From assembly GCA_031278815.1 (NCBI GenBank), contig JAITJS010000008.1, positions 1 to 59,362 on the forward strand: DNA of 59,362 nt, in the 5' to 3' direction. The position numbers and the translations under genes are program-made. Below are positions 16,893 to 25,890 of this stretch, piece after piece; the stretch's first letter is position 1; every line of letters begins with the position of its first letter. The notes under the pieces are model-generated. The model searched no databases. It was not told the origin of the DNA and worked only from the letters and a program-made list of their open reading frames with translations. Source of the stretch: Treponema sp. Its GTDB lineage: Bacteria > Spirochaetota > Spirochaetia > Treponematales > Breznakiellaceae.

Positions 16893-17792
16893 TCACTTGC
16901 CATAGAGAATATCCGCGATACTCACTACTGCATCGGCAAGCCGTGGTCCATAGCGGTAGAGGGTATCGGCATTGACCAGGGCAATATGATTCTGCCGTAC
17001 CGCAGGAATCACCCCCCATCCAGGCCGACGGGCCAAGGCCCGGGGCTCGATGATCTTCCCGTGATCATCCCCGGCGATGATCCAATCAGGCTTCCTGCGT
17101 ACTACCTGTTCGGTACTCACTATAGGCCATTCTTCGTTGAGATCCTCGAAAATATTCCGCCCACCCCCCAGACGGATAGCTTCACTGATAAAGGTCTTGC
17201 CCCCGGCAGTGATAAGGGGTTCATCCGAGAGTTCCCAAAATACCTGAGGGGGTTCCCGGTTCCCCCAGCGTACCGCTACCAGGCGTATTTTTTCCTGCAT
17301 ACCTCCTATCACCTCCCGAGCTCTCTGGGCATTCCCTGTAAGGATCCCTAAGGTTTCTATGGTTTGATACACTTCCTTAAAATTCGTGGGCTCTACCGCA
17401 AAGAAGGGAATGGAAATCCGTTCTAATAAAGGGATAATCCGACTGTGCATGAACGCGGAAATAATAACCATATCGGGCTTTAAGCGGGCAATGGTTTCTA
17501 TGTTTACGGTGATCCCTGAGAATCCTCCCACTTTAGTCCGGGAAGCTGCCTCCGGGGGGTAATTACAATACTCCGTAACCCCCAGCACCTGGTCCCCTGC
17601 GTCAATGGCAAAGAGGATTTCCGTAACCCCTGGGCTTAAACTCACCATCCCCCGGGGCGGGGTTTGCAGGGTTATAGACCTTCCCAGTACATCCTTGAGG
17701 GTCTGGGGAAAACCACTCTGTTCCTGAGGAAATCCTCCCATCAGACTCGTAGCTAGTAATATAAGGCAGCACAGAACCGGTTTGATGTACAC
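16893..17792 (-). CDS. Periplasmic binding protein, BtuF/FepB type
   Basis: 299 residues. A signal peptide (~1-20) has no clear lipobox Cys at the cleavage site. The cluster A-II fold shows LGRSITLQTPPRGMVSLSP followed by TEILFAIDAGDQVLGVTEYC, RLKPDMVIIS and RKPDWIIAGDD. It is the first gene of the importer operon, 70 bases before the permease. The N-terminal pattern fits BtuF and siderophore-binding proteins alike. No cobalamin riboswitch or Fur box is visible upstream. Confidence 0.88.
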   Translation of the reverse strand: MYIKPVLCCLILLATSLMGGFPQEQSGFPQTLKDVLGRSITLQTPPRGMVSLSPGVTEILFAIDAGDQVLGVTEYCNYPPEAASRTKVGGFSGITVNIETIARLKPDMVIISAFMHSRIIPLLERISIPFFAVEPTNFKEVYQTIETLGILTGNAQRAREVIGGMQEKIRLVAVRWGNREPPQVFWELSDEPLITAGGKTFISEAIRLGGGRNIFEDLNEEWPIVSTEQVVRRKPDWIIAGDDHGKIIEPRALARRPGWGVIPAVRQNHIALVNADTLYRYGPRLADAVVSIADILYGK

Positions 17793-17908
17793 TCTAGGGG
17801 CTCCTCCTTCTGTAGGATAGCCTCCTAGGCTTATTTATGCAAGATGATTCTTCAATACCTTTGGGGTATGGTGGAGGGGCTTTTTCTACACCCCTTCCCC
17901 ATCGGTTT

Positions 17909-18979
17909 CTATAGGTCTATTCCGGGGTTCTGAGGATGTTCTTTTGCCTTTACCCGGGAAACCGCATGGCTGGTATAGTGCATTATCCCAAAAAATAAGA
18001 TCATCACCCCTAATCCTACTCCCAGCACGATAAAACCCCGTAAACCTCCTATCCCCAGCACCGCCAATAATGATACCCCACTCAAGCCCACCTGAATCAT
18101 TACCAACAAGGCCAACACACTCTTCGTCGTGTACCCCATCTCCATCAATTTGTGATGCAAATGCCGCTTATCCGGCGTAAAAAATGACCGCCCCTCTCGA
18201 GTCCTCCGCCATATCGCCGCCGCCGTGTCCAAAAGCGGTATAGAACTTAACACCACCATCATCGGAAACAGGTTGAAGCTAAGCGTCTCCGGAACCTTGA
18301 GTAACGGCAACGCACCGAGCATAAATCCCAAAAATTGACTCCCCCCATCACCCATAAATATCCGCGCCGGCGGCTTGTTATACAGCAGAAAACCCACCAT
18401 ACACCCCCCCAGGATAAACCCAACGATCCCCTCAAGCCCCGTATCCCCAGTCCCTTTAACCGATACCACCACCCCCAGGGTAAGGGCCACACTCAAAGAC
18501 AGGGTGCCACACAAGGCATCCACCCCATCAATCAAGTTAAAGGCATTACTCATCCCAATAAGCCACAAGAAGGTCATAACATACCCCATAACCCCCAAGT
18601 CCATGGGGCCTACCCTGGTGAGATGTACCCCATAGAAAAGGGGAATGAGACTGGCAACACTTTGACCCAGCAGCTTGTAGCGAGGGGGCAGTTCATACAA
18701 GTCATCCGCCAAACCCAGGACAAACACCAGGAACCCTCCTGCAAAGATGGGCAGATAGGTAAGAAGCTGGGTTCCGTGCATCCCGAGATAGAGTATTGAG
18801 GCGCCGAGGAAAACCGGCACAAATCCGACGCTTCCCAACCGGGGAATCGTCCCGGAGTGTATTTTCCGGCTATTAACCTGGTCATACCACCCTTGTTTTT
18901 TACAGAGCTTGATAACCCAGGGAATCAACACCAGGGTAAGCCCGCAGGATACCAGTGGGTAAACAACGGTGCGAATAAT
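17909..18979 (-). CDS. Polyprenyl-phosphate N-acetylhexosamine-1-phosphate transferase (WecA/TagO/MraY family)
   Basis: A multi-span enzyme transfers a sugar-1-phosphate to undecaprenyl phosphate and starts an envelope polysaccharide. Family blocks are RKIHSGTIPRLG, the Mg-binding GLADDLYELPPRYK, NAFNLIDGVDALCG, ARIFMGDGGSQFLG and the HLHHKL motif of the WecA group. Start codon: the frame is bounded by TAG at 18991-18989 and has no ATG before residue ~50. A strong AGGAGGAGG ends directly before ATT-ATT at 18979-18974, giving the full first membrane helix. GTG at 18931 is the conventional choice. I report the longer form as likelier. Confidence 0.85.
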   Translation of the reverse strand: MIRTVVYPLVSCGLTLVLIPWVIKLCKKQGWYDQVNSRKIHSGTIPRLGSVGFVPVFLGASILYLGMHGTQLLTYLPIFAGGFLVFVLGLADDLYELPPRYKLLGQSVASLIPLFYGVHLTRVGPMDLGVMGYVMTFLWLIGMSNAFNLIDGVDALCGTLSLSVALTLGVVVSVKGTGDTGLEGIVGFILGGCMVGFLLYNKPPARIFMGDGGSQFLGFMLGALPLLKVPETLSFNLFPMMVVLSSIPLLDTAAAIWRRTREGRSFFTPDKRHLHHKLMEMGYTTKSVLALLVMIQVGLSGVSLLAVLGIGGLRGFIVLGVGLGVMILFFGIMHYTSHAVSRVKAKEHPQNPGIDL

Positions 18980-19208
18980 CCTCCTCCTCTAAAAAGGCAC
19001 GCTCATAGCAGCATTGGTAAGACTTCGCCCTTCTTTTGTATGTTCATACAAGATTAGCATAATAATCGCCGTTACAAACTCCTTTTTAATTAAGGATCAA
19101 AGCCCTGTCGTTATGGATGTATATACAAAACATAGTAAAGTCCCGCCAACACGGAGCGATCGCCCTATCCTATTAAGTTACCTGAAAGTTGCGGTGTTCG
19201 GAGTTGAC

Positions 19209-20231
19209 TCATGCTTTCTTGATTCCTCCCCGCAATTTAGCCATAGCTTCGGGATCCTTTCTGATATTAGTAATCGCATTCAATACAAAGGCAAGAAATA
19301 CAGAAAAGAATCCTGCGGCAAAGGTAACGATAATACAGATGAGGCCTCGACTGGGCCCGGATTTTTGATCCGGAACTTCCGCCATTTCAAGAATTTGAAA
19401 GACCGGTCTTTCACTAGCCATGGTTACTTTTAAAAGTTCGTACTGGACCTTGAGTTGGGTATAGACCTGTTTCTGGGTCTGTAATTCCATGGTGATACGA
19501 TTCTGTTCCAGGGTGATGGCAGGAATAGAACCGAACCGCCCTCCTGATACGACCGCATACTCGAGTTTATGGAATTCCTGTTCTAGGTTCTGAATCTCCT
19601 TATAGGTATTGGCAATATTAAGCTCTAAGTTTTCTTTTTCTAATTTATTTTGATCCACCGCTATCTCGTCAAACCGTTTTTCCAAGAACAAAACACAAAA
19701 ATTAACCACTGTTTGGGCAAACACCGGATCCGTATCGGTAAAGCTGATGGTGAAAACCCCGCTATTCTCATCATACGTAGCGGTCAACAGCTTTTTAAGG
19801 GCCTTCCGGCTTTCTGCTCGGGGGGATTTTTCAATCTCATACTTGGTTATCAGGTCAAATTGATCCACCACCGCGTCCAATAAGGTATTGGTTCCCACTA
19901 AATAGATAGCCAGTTCACTGAAGCTTGGTCCAGTACTTACCCCTGCAAGTCCAGCCAAGCCTCCAAGTCCAGTAGCCCCCAAGGCAGCGGACATGACATT
20001 CCCAGAAGAAGAAGTATTATTAATAATCATCAGCGCACTTGGGGTATAGGTATTGGGAAGCGGGGAGGTTTCCGTAGGAAGGACCAAAGAAATAACTGAA
20101 AATACCACTACCCCAACCATAGAGGTGAGGGTTATAACCAGGATCATCATCTTTCGATGCCAAAGGACCGCAAAAAGATCAATAAGACTAATTTCATCGT
20201 CATGGTTATATGCTTCGTTTTTTTCTATCAT
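19209..20231 (-). CDS. Wzz/GumC-type polysaccharide chain-length determinant
   Basis: The 340-residue protein has membrane helices near both ends (~32-54 and ~298-320) and a periplasmic, partly coiled-coil middle (~160-260, with QNKLEKENLELNIANTYKE). The N-terminus EISLIDLFAVLWHRK is typical of the Wzz domain. No kinase domain is fused. It lies upstream of the polyprenyl sugar-phosphate transferase on the same strand, and both probably serve one envelope polysaccharide. Confidence 0.88.
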   Translation of the reverse strand: MIEKNEAYNHDDEISLIDLFAVLWHRKMMILVITLTSMVGVVVFSVISLVLPTETSPLPNTYTPSALMIINNTSSSGNVMSAALGATGLGGLAGLAGVSTGPSFSELAIYLVGTNTLLDAVVDQFDLITKYEIEKSPRAESRKALKKLLTATYDENSGVFTISFTDTDPVFAQTVVNFCVLFLEKRFDEIAVDQNKLEKENLELNIANTYKEIQNLEQEFHKLEYAVVSGGRFGSIPAITLEQNRITMELQTQKQVYTQLKVQYELLKVTMASERPVFQILEMAEVPDQKSGPSRGLICIIVTFAAGFFSVFLAFVLNAITNIRKDPEAMAKLRGGIKKA

Positions 20232-20433
20232 CTGCTATACATCCTTAAAACCTTCACTACAGGACACAATAGTATCTCTCGAAATAGCAAACAGCGAGTT
20301 TAAAATAAAATTCCCGGTTTTATATAATTCATCAATACGGTAGATTAAAGAGTATGATTTTCTTTGTTATAAATCCCTTTAGTAATACCAAAAGAACGCT
20401 TTCCAAAATCATCAAACTCACTATATAGAAACT

Positions 20434-20462
20434 AGTATAGCACACTAATGCCAATATGTCAA
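20434..20462 (-). promoter_or_regulatory. Strong sigma-70 promoter of the wzz unit
   Basis: On the minus strand TTGACA (20462-20457), 17 bases, TATACT (20439-20434). Transcription would start near 20427, leaving about 195 bases of untranslated leader before the wzz ATG at 20231. No known riboswitch motif is seen in that leader. Confidence 0.75.
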
Positions 20463-20532
20463 GGTATCATAGGCTCATCGAATATGTTCACCATGCCGTA
20501 AAAAAATCCTTGACGCTCTCTCATAAGCGCTT

Positions 20533-20565
20533 AAAGAAAAGAGGACAGCTCTCACTGTCCTCTTT
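20533..20565 (-). terminator. Terminator of the tRNA-Phe transcript
   Basis: A 10-bp stem AAGAGGACAG / CTGTCCTCTT (loop of 6) is followed on the minus strand by TTCTTT, directly after the tRNA 3' end. Confidence 0.8.
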
Positions 20566-20571
20566 ATATCT

Positions 20572-20644
20572 TGCCGCCAAAGAGAATCGAACTCTTGACA
20601 CAAGGATTTTCAGTCCTTTGCTCTACCGACTGAGCTACAGCGGC
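20572..20644 (-). tRNA. tRNA-Phe (GAA)
   Basis: The minus strand folds as a full cloverleaf: acceptor GCCGCTG with TGGCGGC, a D arm with GTAGCTCAGTCGGTAGAGC, anticodon loop CTGAAAA with GAA, and T loop GTTCGATTC. The discriminator is A. The CCA end is not encoded. It has its own promoter and terminator, so it is a single-gene transcript. Confidence 0.97.
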
Positions 20645-20654
20645 ATACATACAT

Positions 20655-20683
20655 AATATAGTAGTAATGAGAAAAAATGTCAA
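20655..20683 (-). promoter_or_regulatory. tRNA-Phe promoter
   Basis: On the minus strand TTGACA (20683-20678), 17 bases, TATATT (20660-20655). Start of transcription falls a few bases before the mature tRNA. Confidence 0.8.
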
Positions 20684-20862
20684 TAGGGTACATGAAAAAA
20701 AGTAATGTGCTGCCTTGGAACTCCAAAAAAGAAGCTGAACCGGTTGGATCGATCAGGGAAGCGCTTATGCCTTTAGCGTGCCTACCTGCCGTGTACCTTG
20801 CTATCTTCTTTCGCTCCTGGTATGCTCATGTCGTTGGCGTGGTATAAGCCCGGAGGTAGAAG

Positions 20863-21996
20863 ATGAAGGTAGGTATCGATACCTTCGCCTGTGAAGGCGG
20901 TACATCGGGAGTCGGTGTTTATGTAATGCACATATTAAAAAAAATACCCCCTTCTGGAGCGCTCTATGAATTATTCGGCTGGGAAGAAGATCGGTTTGCC
21001 TATAGTGAAGTTGCTCCGGATCTGGAATTTATCCCCCGGTACCCTATGGGTGGTAGGATCGCCCCAACACTTTGGCATCTTTTTAAATACCCCCAATTTG
21101 CCCGGGATCGGGTCTATGACGCCTGTTTTTTCCCTGCAGCCCATAAGCAACCTGTGTATAGGTCTCCCTGTCCTACGGTTGGGGTGGTCCACGATATGGC
21201 CGCTTATGGAGGTTCTGAGAAAACCAGTGCAGCTTGGATGGGGCTTATCCGGCGGGTCCTTCCCAATGCCCTAAGACGGCTCGACCGGGTCATTGCGGTG
21301 AGCCATTGGGTAAAGCAGCAGTTAATAGAACTGGTCCATGTCAGGGAATCCCACATTGAGGTGATACCCAATGGAATTGACCATACTGGGTTCTACCCCC
21401 GGCCTCGAAACGAGGAAAGCGTGGTCCTTATCCAGCCCTTCAGTTTTCGCCGTCCCTATGTCCTCTACGCCTCCCGGCTTGAGCATCCCTTAAAGAATCA
21501 TGTCAGGCTCATTAAGGCCTTTGGTATCTTTAAAGAACGAACCAAGTATCCCCACCGGTTGGTCCTTGCAGGGGGGGACAAGCTCGGAGCAGAACAGATA
21601 AAAGCCGCTGCCGCCGCCTCCCCGTTTCGGCACGATATTTTTTTCACCGGCCATTTCCCTCCCAAACATATCCCTGAATTGTATGCCGGGGCGGATATCG
21701 TGGTGATCCCTTCAATGTATGAAGGCTTTGGTATGGGGGCCCTTGAAGCTATGGCCTCTGGAGTGCCGGTTGCCTGCGCTCGGGCAGGCTCTTTACCAGA
21801 AACCGCAGAACACGCGGCCCTGTATTTTGATCCCTACAAGCCTGAAGATATGGCGGACCGCATGGTAACCCTCACGACCAATCGGGAGGTATACCGGGAA
21901 TGCCGTCGCTTGGGGCTTGAACGAGCCGGGGCCTTTTCCTGGGACCGCTGTGCTACCCAGACCTTGAATATACTGCAAGAAACCTTCGGCAGGTAA
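20863..21996 (+). CDS. Glycosyltransferase family 4 (group 1)
   Basis: A 377-residue GT-B retaining glycosyltransferase. The N-terminal half has the flexible-loop FACEGGTSGVGVY. The C-terminal nucleotide-sugar half has YASRLEHPLKNHVRLIKAF and the E-x7-E block PSMYEGFGMGALEAMASG with GSLPE. GGAGG lies 8 bases before ATG 20863. Probably a mannosyl- or glucosyltransferase for an envelope glycan; donor and acceptor cannot be told. It stands alone on its strand. Confidence 0.88.
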   Translation: MKVGIDTFACEGGTSGVGVYVMHILKKIPPSGALYELFGWEEDRFAYSEVAPDLEFIPRYPMGGRIAPTLWHLFKYPQFARDRVYDACFFPAAHKQPVYRSPCPTVGVVHDMAAYGGSEKTSAAWMGLIRRVLPNALRRLDRVIAVSHWVKQQLIELVHVRESHIEVIPNGIDHTGFYPRPRNEESVVLIQPFSFRRPYVLYASRLEHPLKNHVRLIKAFGIFKERTKYPHRLVLAGGDKLGAEQIKAAAAASPFRHDIFFTGHFPPKHIPELYAGADIVVIPSMYEGFGMGALEAMASGVPVACARAGSLPETAEHAALYFDPYKPEDMADRMVTLTTNREVYRECRRLGLERAGAFSWDRCATQTLNILQETFGR

Positions 21997-22666
21997 CGCG
22001 CCTCATACGCCCTGGAGGTGCTCCGGCTCTCCTTCGAAGGAATATCCCGCTCCGCTCGCCGGTTTACCTCGCTTGTATGGCAGCAGTAACCAGGAATCGG
22101 TATGGTTCCCCCTTGACATTTTATGGGTAAGGATTAGCATAGGTTTATGCTTTTGCAGGTGGCGGGCAAAAAGAGGGCTCACGGCTCACATTATACATTA
22201 TTAAAAAGACGGTCTGTCACGTATCCCATAGACCCTATTCTCGGTGGCTGCTCTCGTTCCCTATTCGGATGCCCCCACGCCTCATGGGTAGGTACAAACA
22301 GACCGCCAGTAGCTACTTTCGCCCCATCGCTAATTACTGCTCAGTCATCAGAAATCCTGCATTTTGTAGACGAAGAGTCGTACGCCGTCTTTGCTTACCG
22401 CAGCGTACGTTTTAAACCCACGAAGCGGGTCAAAATGACGGCGGTCTTGCGGAACTCCCGGATACCACACCTCACCAGCATCTAGTGGGCAAGCGTTATT
22501 TCCATCGGGGAGGGCGGCTGTTCTTTCAATATGCTCATCAAGACCACCAGCGCAAGCGCTAATCCGGTGCGGGTTACCTTTACCAAAGCCTAATCACCAA
22601 AAGACGCTGATACCGCCTCCGGCCTCCACACCGGAACCAGGCCGGGGCAACGGGATGGGGCCTGGC
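21997..22666. other. 670-base stretch without a supported gene
   Basis: The open frames here are short, have no ribosome site and show no recognisable protein. The sequence was checked against the hallmarks of RNase P RNA, tmRNA and SRP RNA without success. It may hold decayed coding DNA or an unrecognised RNA. Confidence 0.4.
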
Positions 22667-23644
22667 CTATTCCCTGCATATAGCCCGGTATTCCTCCAGG
22701 GTTTCAGCATGAACCAGCTTATTCCGCAAAAGCGCCCCTCCAGGCAGACCCTTGGTATAGGCGCAAAAGTGTTTTCGCATTTCCAGGCACGCGGTTTTTT
22801 CTCCCCAATCCTGAGCCAACAACTGTACATGGCGTAATCCTGTACGAAGCCGCTCGTCAGCTTCTGGTTGGGTATAGAAGCCGGTCAGTAAAAGCGCGCG
22901 AGTAGCACAAAAGATAAAAGGATTCCCCAAGGCACCTCGGGCAAACAATATCCCGGCACAACCGGTCTCCCGGAGCATGGTTTCCCCGTCTTCTGGAGAA
23001 AATAAGTCCCCCGACCCGGCCACGGGGACCTTAATCCGGGAAACCAGGTCTTGGATGTGAAACCAGTTGCTTTTCCCCCCATACCCTTGCGCTCTGGTCC
23101 GGGCATGAAGGCTCACCAGCGCGGCACCGGCTTCTACGGCAATCCGGGCGCAAGTATCGTAATTGATGGATCTACTGTCCCAGCCGGAACGCATTTTTAC
23201 CGTAACCGGAACGGACTGTAAATGATCCCGGGAGGATCGGACCACGGCCTCCACGATACGGCCCAGTAAGGAAGGTTGGCGCATCAGGGCCGAGCCTGCC
23301 CCGGTCTTGACCACCTTAGGAACCGGACAGCCGCAGTTGATGTCCACGACTTCAGGGTGGTAAGGGGCCAATAAGGCCGTAGCCTTATACATCACCTGAG
23401 GATCCGCTCCAAAAAGCTGAATCCCATAACGCTCCTCCGTATCAGCCCGGCGTATGAGGGGTTCTGCTTTTACCCTATTCCGTATGAGGGCTTCCGCGGA
23501 AACAAGTTCGGTCCAGGTAAAATCCGCACCCTGTTCCACACAGAGGGACCTGAAGGCGCGGTCCGAATATCCGGCCACAGGTGCAAGAAAGAGATTGCCC
23601 GGAACCTGGAGAGAACCAATGACAACCGGATGGTAACAGCTCAT
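22667..23644 (-). CDS. tRNA-dihydrouridine synthase (DusB-like)
   Basis: A 325-residue FMN enzyme reduces uridines in tRNA D-loops. Family blocks are NLFLAPVAGYSDRAFR, ELVSAEALIRN, QLFGADP, the catalytic DINCGCPVPKVVKTGAGSAL (Cys general acid), and VTVKMRSGWD. The final helical domain is the expected RNA-binding part. It follows tatD with a two-base gap, forming a tatD-dus pair. Confidence 0.92.
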   Translation of the reverse strand: MSCYHPVVIGSLQVPGNLFLAPVAGYSDRAFRSLCVEQGADFTWTELVSAEALIRNRVKAEPLIRRADTEERYGIQLFGADPQVMYKATALLAPYHPEVVDINCGCPVPKVVKTGAGSALMRQPSLLGRIVEAVVRSSRDHLQSVPVTVKMRSGWDSRSINYDTCARIAVEAGAALVSLHARTRAQGYGGKSNWFHIQDLVSRIKVPVAGSGDLFSPEDGETMLRETGCAGILFARGALGNPFIFCATRALLLTGFYTQPEADERLRTGLRHVQLLAQDWGEKTACLEMRKHFCAYTKGLPGGALLRNKLVHAETLEEYRAICRE

Positions 23645-23646
23645 CC

Positions 23647-24423
23647 CTATTCGTACGGCAGTCCGAAAAACCTATTGGCATTCTCCCAGAGCGCCACAGC
23701 CAGTTCCTCATCCCCAATTCCCAGCATATCTGCCAAGAACCGGGCAGTCAGGGGGAGATACTTAGGCATATTCCGTTTGCCCCGATAATCCGCAGGTACC
23801 ATGAAGGGACTCTCCGACTCAATGAGGATCCGGTCCAAGGGAAGCACTCCTATAGTTTCATGGAGGTTCCTGGCATTCCGATAGGTTAAATTCCCTGCAA
23901 AGGAGAAATAAAGATTCAGCTTCAAGGCCTTTTTGGCATATTCCGCATCTTCCGAATAGCAATGCAGGATACCCCCTTTAGGAGGCAGCCGATCCCGGAG
24001 TATATCTAACACATCATGCCCTGCGTCCCGGTTATGGATGATCACCGGCTTATTGAGCTTGTTGGCCAGATCGAGTTGAGTAATAAAGAGTTCAATTTGG
24101 GATTTCTTATCCCCGAATTTACGGTAATAATCGAGACCTATTTCACCGATAGCCACCACTCGGGGAAGGCGTAGGCTTTGTTCGATGGTCTGCACCCACG
24201 CCTTGCCGGGATTCTGCACTTCCGAAGGAGAAACCCCCACAGCATGATACACATTCATTGCGGATTTAAGGTTTTCATAGACCCTCATAAAATCATGCAG
24301 ACTGTTACAGATCGAAATTAGCCGCGTCACCGAAGCCTGACGGGCTTCCTGAATAACCATGAGTTGTTCAATAGGGTCGTCGCAAATGAGCCCTATATGG
24401 GCATGAGTATCAAAATATTGCAT
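23647..24423 (-). CDS. TatD-family metal-dependent hydrolase
   Basis: 258 residues with the TIM-barrel metal ligands of the TatD nuclease family: the start YFDTHAHIG (HxH), GEIGLDYYRKF, PVIIHNRDAG, LHCYSED. The usual final ETDxP block reads IESESPFM, so the last metal-site Asp is replaced by Glu/Ser; this may change activity. It is first in the tatD-dus pair. Confidence 0.88.
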   Translation of the reverse strand: MQYFDTHAHIGLICDDPIEQLMVIQEARQASVTRLISICNSLHDFMRVYENLKSAMNVYHAVGVSPSEVQNPGKAWVQTIEQSLRLPRVVAIGEIGLDYYRKFGDKKSQIELFITQLDLANKLNKPVIIHNRDAGHDVLDILRDRLPPKGGILHCYSEDAEYAKKALKLNLYFSFAGNLTYRNARNLHETIGVLPLDRILIESESPFMVPADYRGKRNMPKYLPLTARFLADMLGIGDEELAVALWENANRFFGLPYE

Positions 24424-24519
24424 GGCTAAAGTCCAAAGAAATGATTATAGTTTTTCTAAACTAATTACCCTTAGTATAACAGAGTTTTTTCCCCCAGTCA
24501 ACCAATTTATGGCAATCTG

Positions 24520-25752
24520 TTAAAATCTGTTAAAAACCTGATCCGGTGGAGCAACCGACGCAAGGAACGCGGCTAAGGCTTCTTCCGTGGGAAACTGTCC
24601 CTGAAAAAAGGAGGCGATTCCGCCGCCGCGGCCTCCGTGAGCCTTCATCGGCTCCGTAAGGAGTCCCCGGATATCACATTCTGGGGCAGAACAGAAAGCA
24701 GCCCATTTTCTATCCCGGGGAGCTGCCAGCAGGATCAGCGCGGCACTCAACTGTTGAGCCGCCCTGCCGATGAGGAGGACCTCATCTATGCCACTGTGGG
24801 GGAAGCGCTCAAGCAGGATGGCTCCCTGCCCGAGCGCGGCCCCGGTATCGTTCAGCAGCCCTGCCTTACGTAGTAAGGCTTCTGCCTTGAACCGGGCAGT
24901 TTCTGCTTCCAAGGCTCTTACCCGGGCTTCCAGCTTGCCGGTCTTTTCCAGCAGGGCCGCGACCCCTTTACCGGTCTCTGCTATTGGAACCTTGAGAGCC
25001 TGGGAAATGAACTCCCCTTGCTTACGCAAAAGCCGGCTATCCTGGAGGACCCGGCGCCCTGCAATAAAGCTTAGTCTCGTCATCCCTTTGTATTTTTCCG
25101 CTCCTAGGATCCTGAGCATCCCGATTTCCCCTGTAGTACTGAGGTGGGTCCCGCAGCAGGGAGAAACGTCATGGCCCTGGATTTCCACCACCCGGATCAC
25201 CTCCTCCTTCGCGGGGGGAACCTTCCGCAGGGGAAAGTCCTCCAAGGCCTCTGGGGGACAGTGGTGGATGATCACCGGATGGTTTGCTTCGATGGCTACT
25301 GCCACGGCTGCTTCCACGGTAATGCAGGTTGCTTCGGAAAAGCCCTGGGTATCCACATCAATGGTGCATAGCTCCTCCCCGAGGTGCATGGAAACCGTGG
25401 GCTTTCCGGTTAAGCGGAGTATGGTCCCGGACAAGAGGTGCTGGGCGGTATGCTGGACCGTCAAGTCCCGGCGGCGTAGCGTATCCAGGACCAGTTCCGC
25501 AGGGCCGACATGCAGGCGAGCCCCATCAGGAGCACTTACCAGATGGAGGATCTCCTGGTTCTGTTCCTGCACATCCAGCAGGGGCACCCCGTTGATGGTT
25601 CCTCGGTCGCTGCCTTGGCCCCCTCCTTCGGGGTAGAAGATGGTCTTGTCTAAGATGAGGGCGATCTGCCCCTTAAAGCCGCGCAGTTCCCGGATTTCCG
25701 CGTCGTATGGTTCAGGGCCGCTGAGGTGGTAATAGGCTCGTTCAGTTAGCAT
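24520..25752 (-). CDS. Alanyl-tRNA editing protein (AlaX-like) with DHHA1-type C-terminus
   Basis: The 410-residue free-standing editing protein removes wrongly attached serine or glycine from tRNA-Ala. The N-terminal beta-barrel starts with FYPEGGGQGSDRG. The zinc site is HTAQH near residue 100 and CCGTH near 205. A coiled-coil region (~255-295) is followed by a DHHA1-like domain ending in GGRGGGIASFFQG. The whole resembles the C-terminal half of AlaRS (long AlaX type). Confidence 0.88.
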   Translation of the reverse strand: MLTERAYYHLSGPEPYDAEIRELRGFKGQIALILDKTIFYPEGGGQGSDRGTINGVPLLDVQEQNQEILHLVSAPDGARLHVGPAELVLDTLRRRDLTVQHTAQHLLSGTILRLTGKPTVSMHLGEELCTIDVDTQGFSEATCITVEAAVAVAIEANHPVIIHHCPPEALEDFPLRKVPPAKEEVIRVVEIQGHDVSPCCGTHLSTTGEIGMLRILGAEKYKGMTRLSFIAGRRVLQDSRLLRKQGEFISQALKVPIAETGKGVAALLEKTGKLEARVRALEAETARFKAEALLRKAGLLNDTGAALGQGAILLERFPHSGIDEVLLIGRAAQQLSAALILLAAPRDRKWAAFCSAPECDIRGLLTEPMKAHGGRGGGIASFFQGQFPTEEALAAFLASVAPPDQVFNRF

Positions 25753-25829
25753 AGTTCAACTATTACAAGAAACCTAAAGCCTGTAAAGATGCAGGAACCG
25801 ACGCCCCTTTGACCGGGCAAACACCGCGG

Positions 25830-25877
25830 TTGAGCTTGCAATAAAATCATGGTATTATTTTACTAAACTAGAGTAAA
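25830..25877 (+). promoter_or_regulatory. lacI-type gene promoter with inverted repeat
   Basis: TTGAGC (25830-25835), 17 bases, TATTAT (25853-25858). Immediately after, TTTACT (25859-25864) and AGTAAA (25872-25877) form an inverted repeat with a 7-base spacer over the expected transcription start. It may be an autoregulatory operator. Confidence 0.5.
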
Positions 25878-25890
25878 GGGAGGGCCACCC

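Noticed and set aside
22147..22485. 112-codon plus-strand frame in the gap before dus
   Set aside because: No ribosome site, odd composition and no recognisable motif; not called a gene.
24770..25636. 288-codon plus-strand frame opposite the AlaX gene
   Set aside because: It is Ser/Arg-rich shadow of a GC-rich gene; AlaX zinc motifs on the minus strand are unambiguous.
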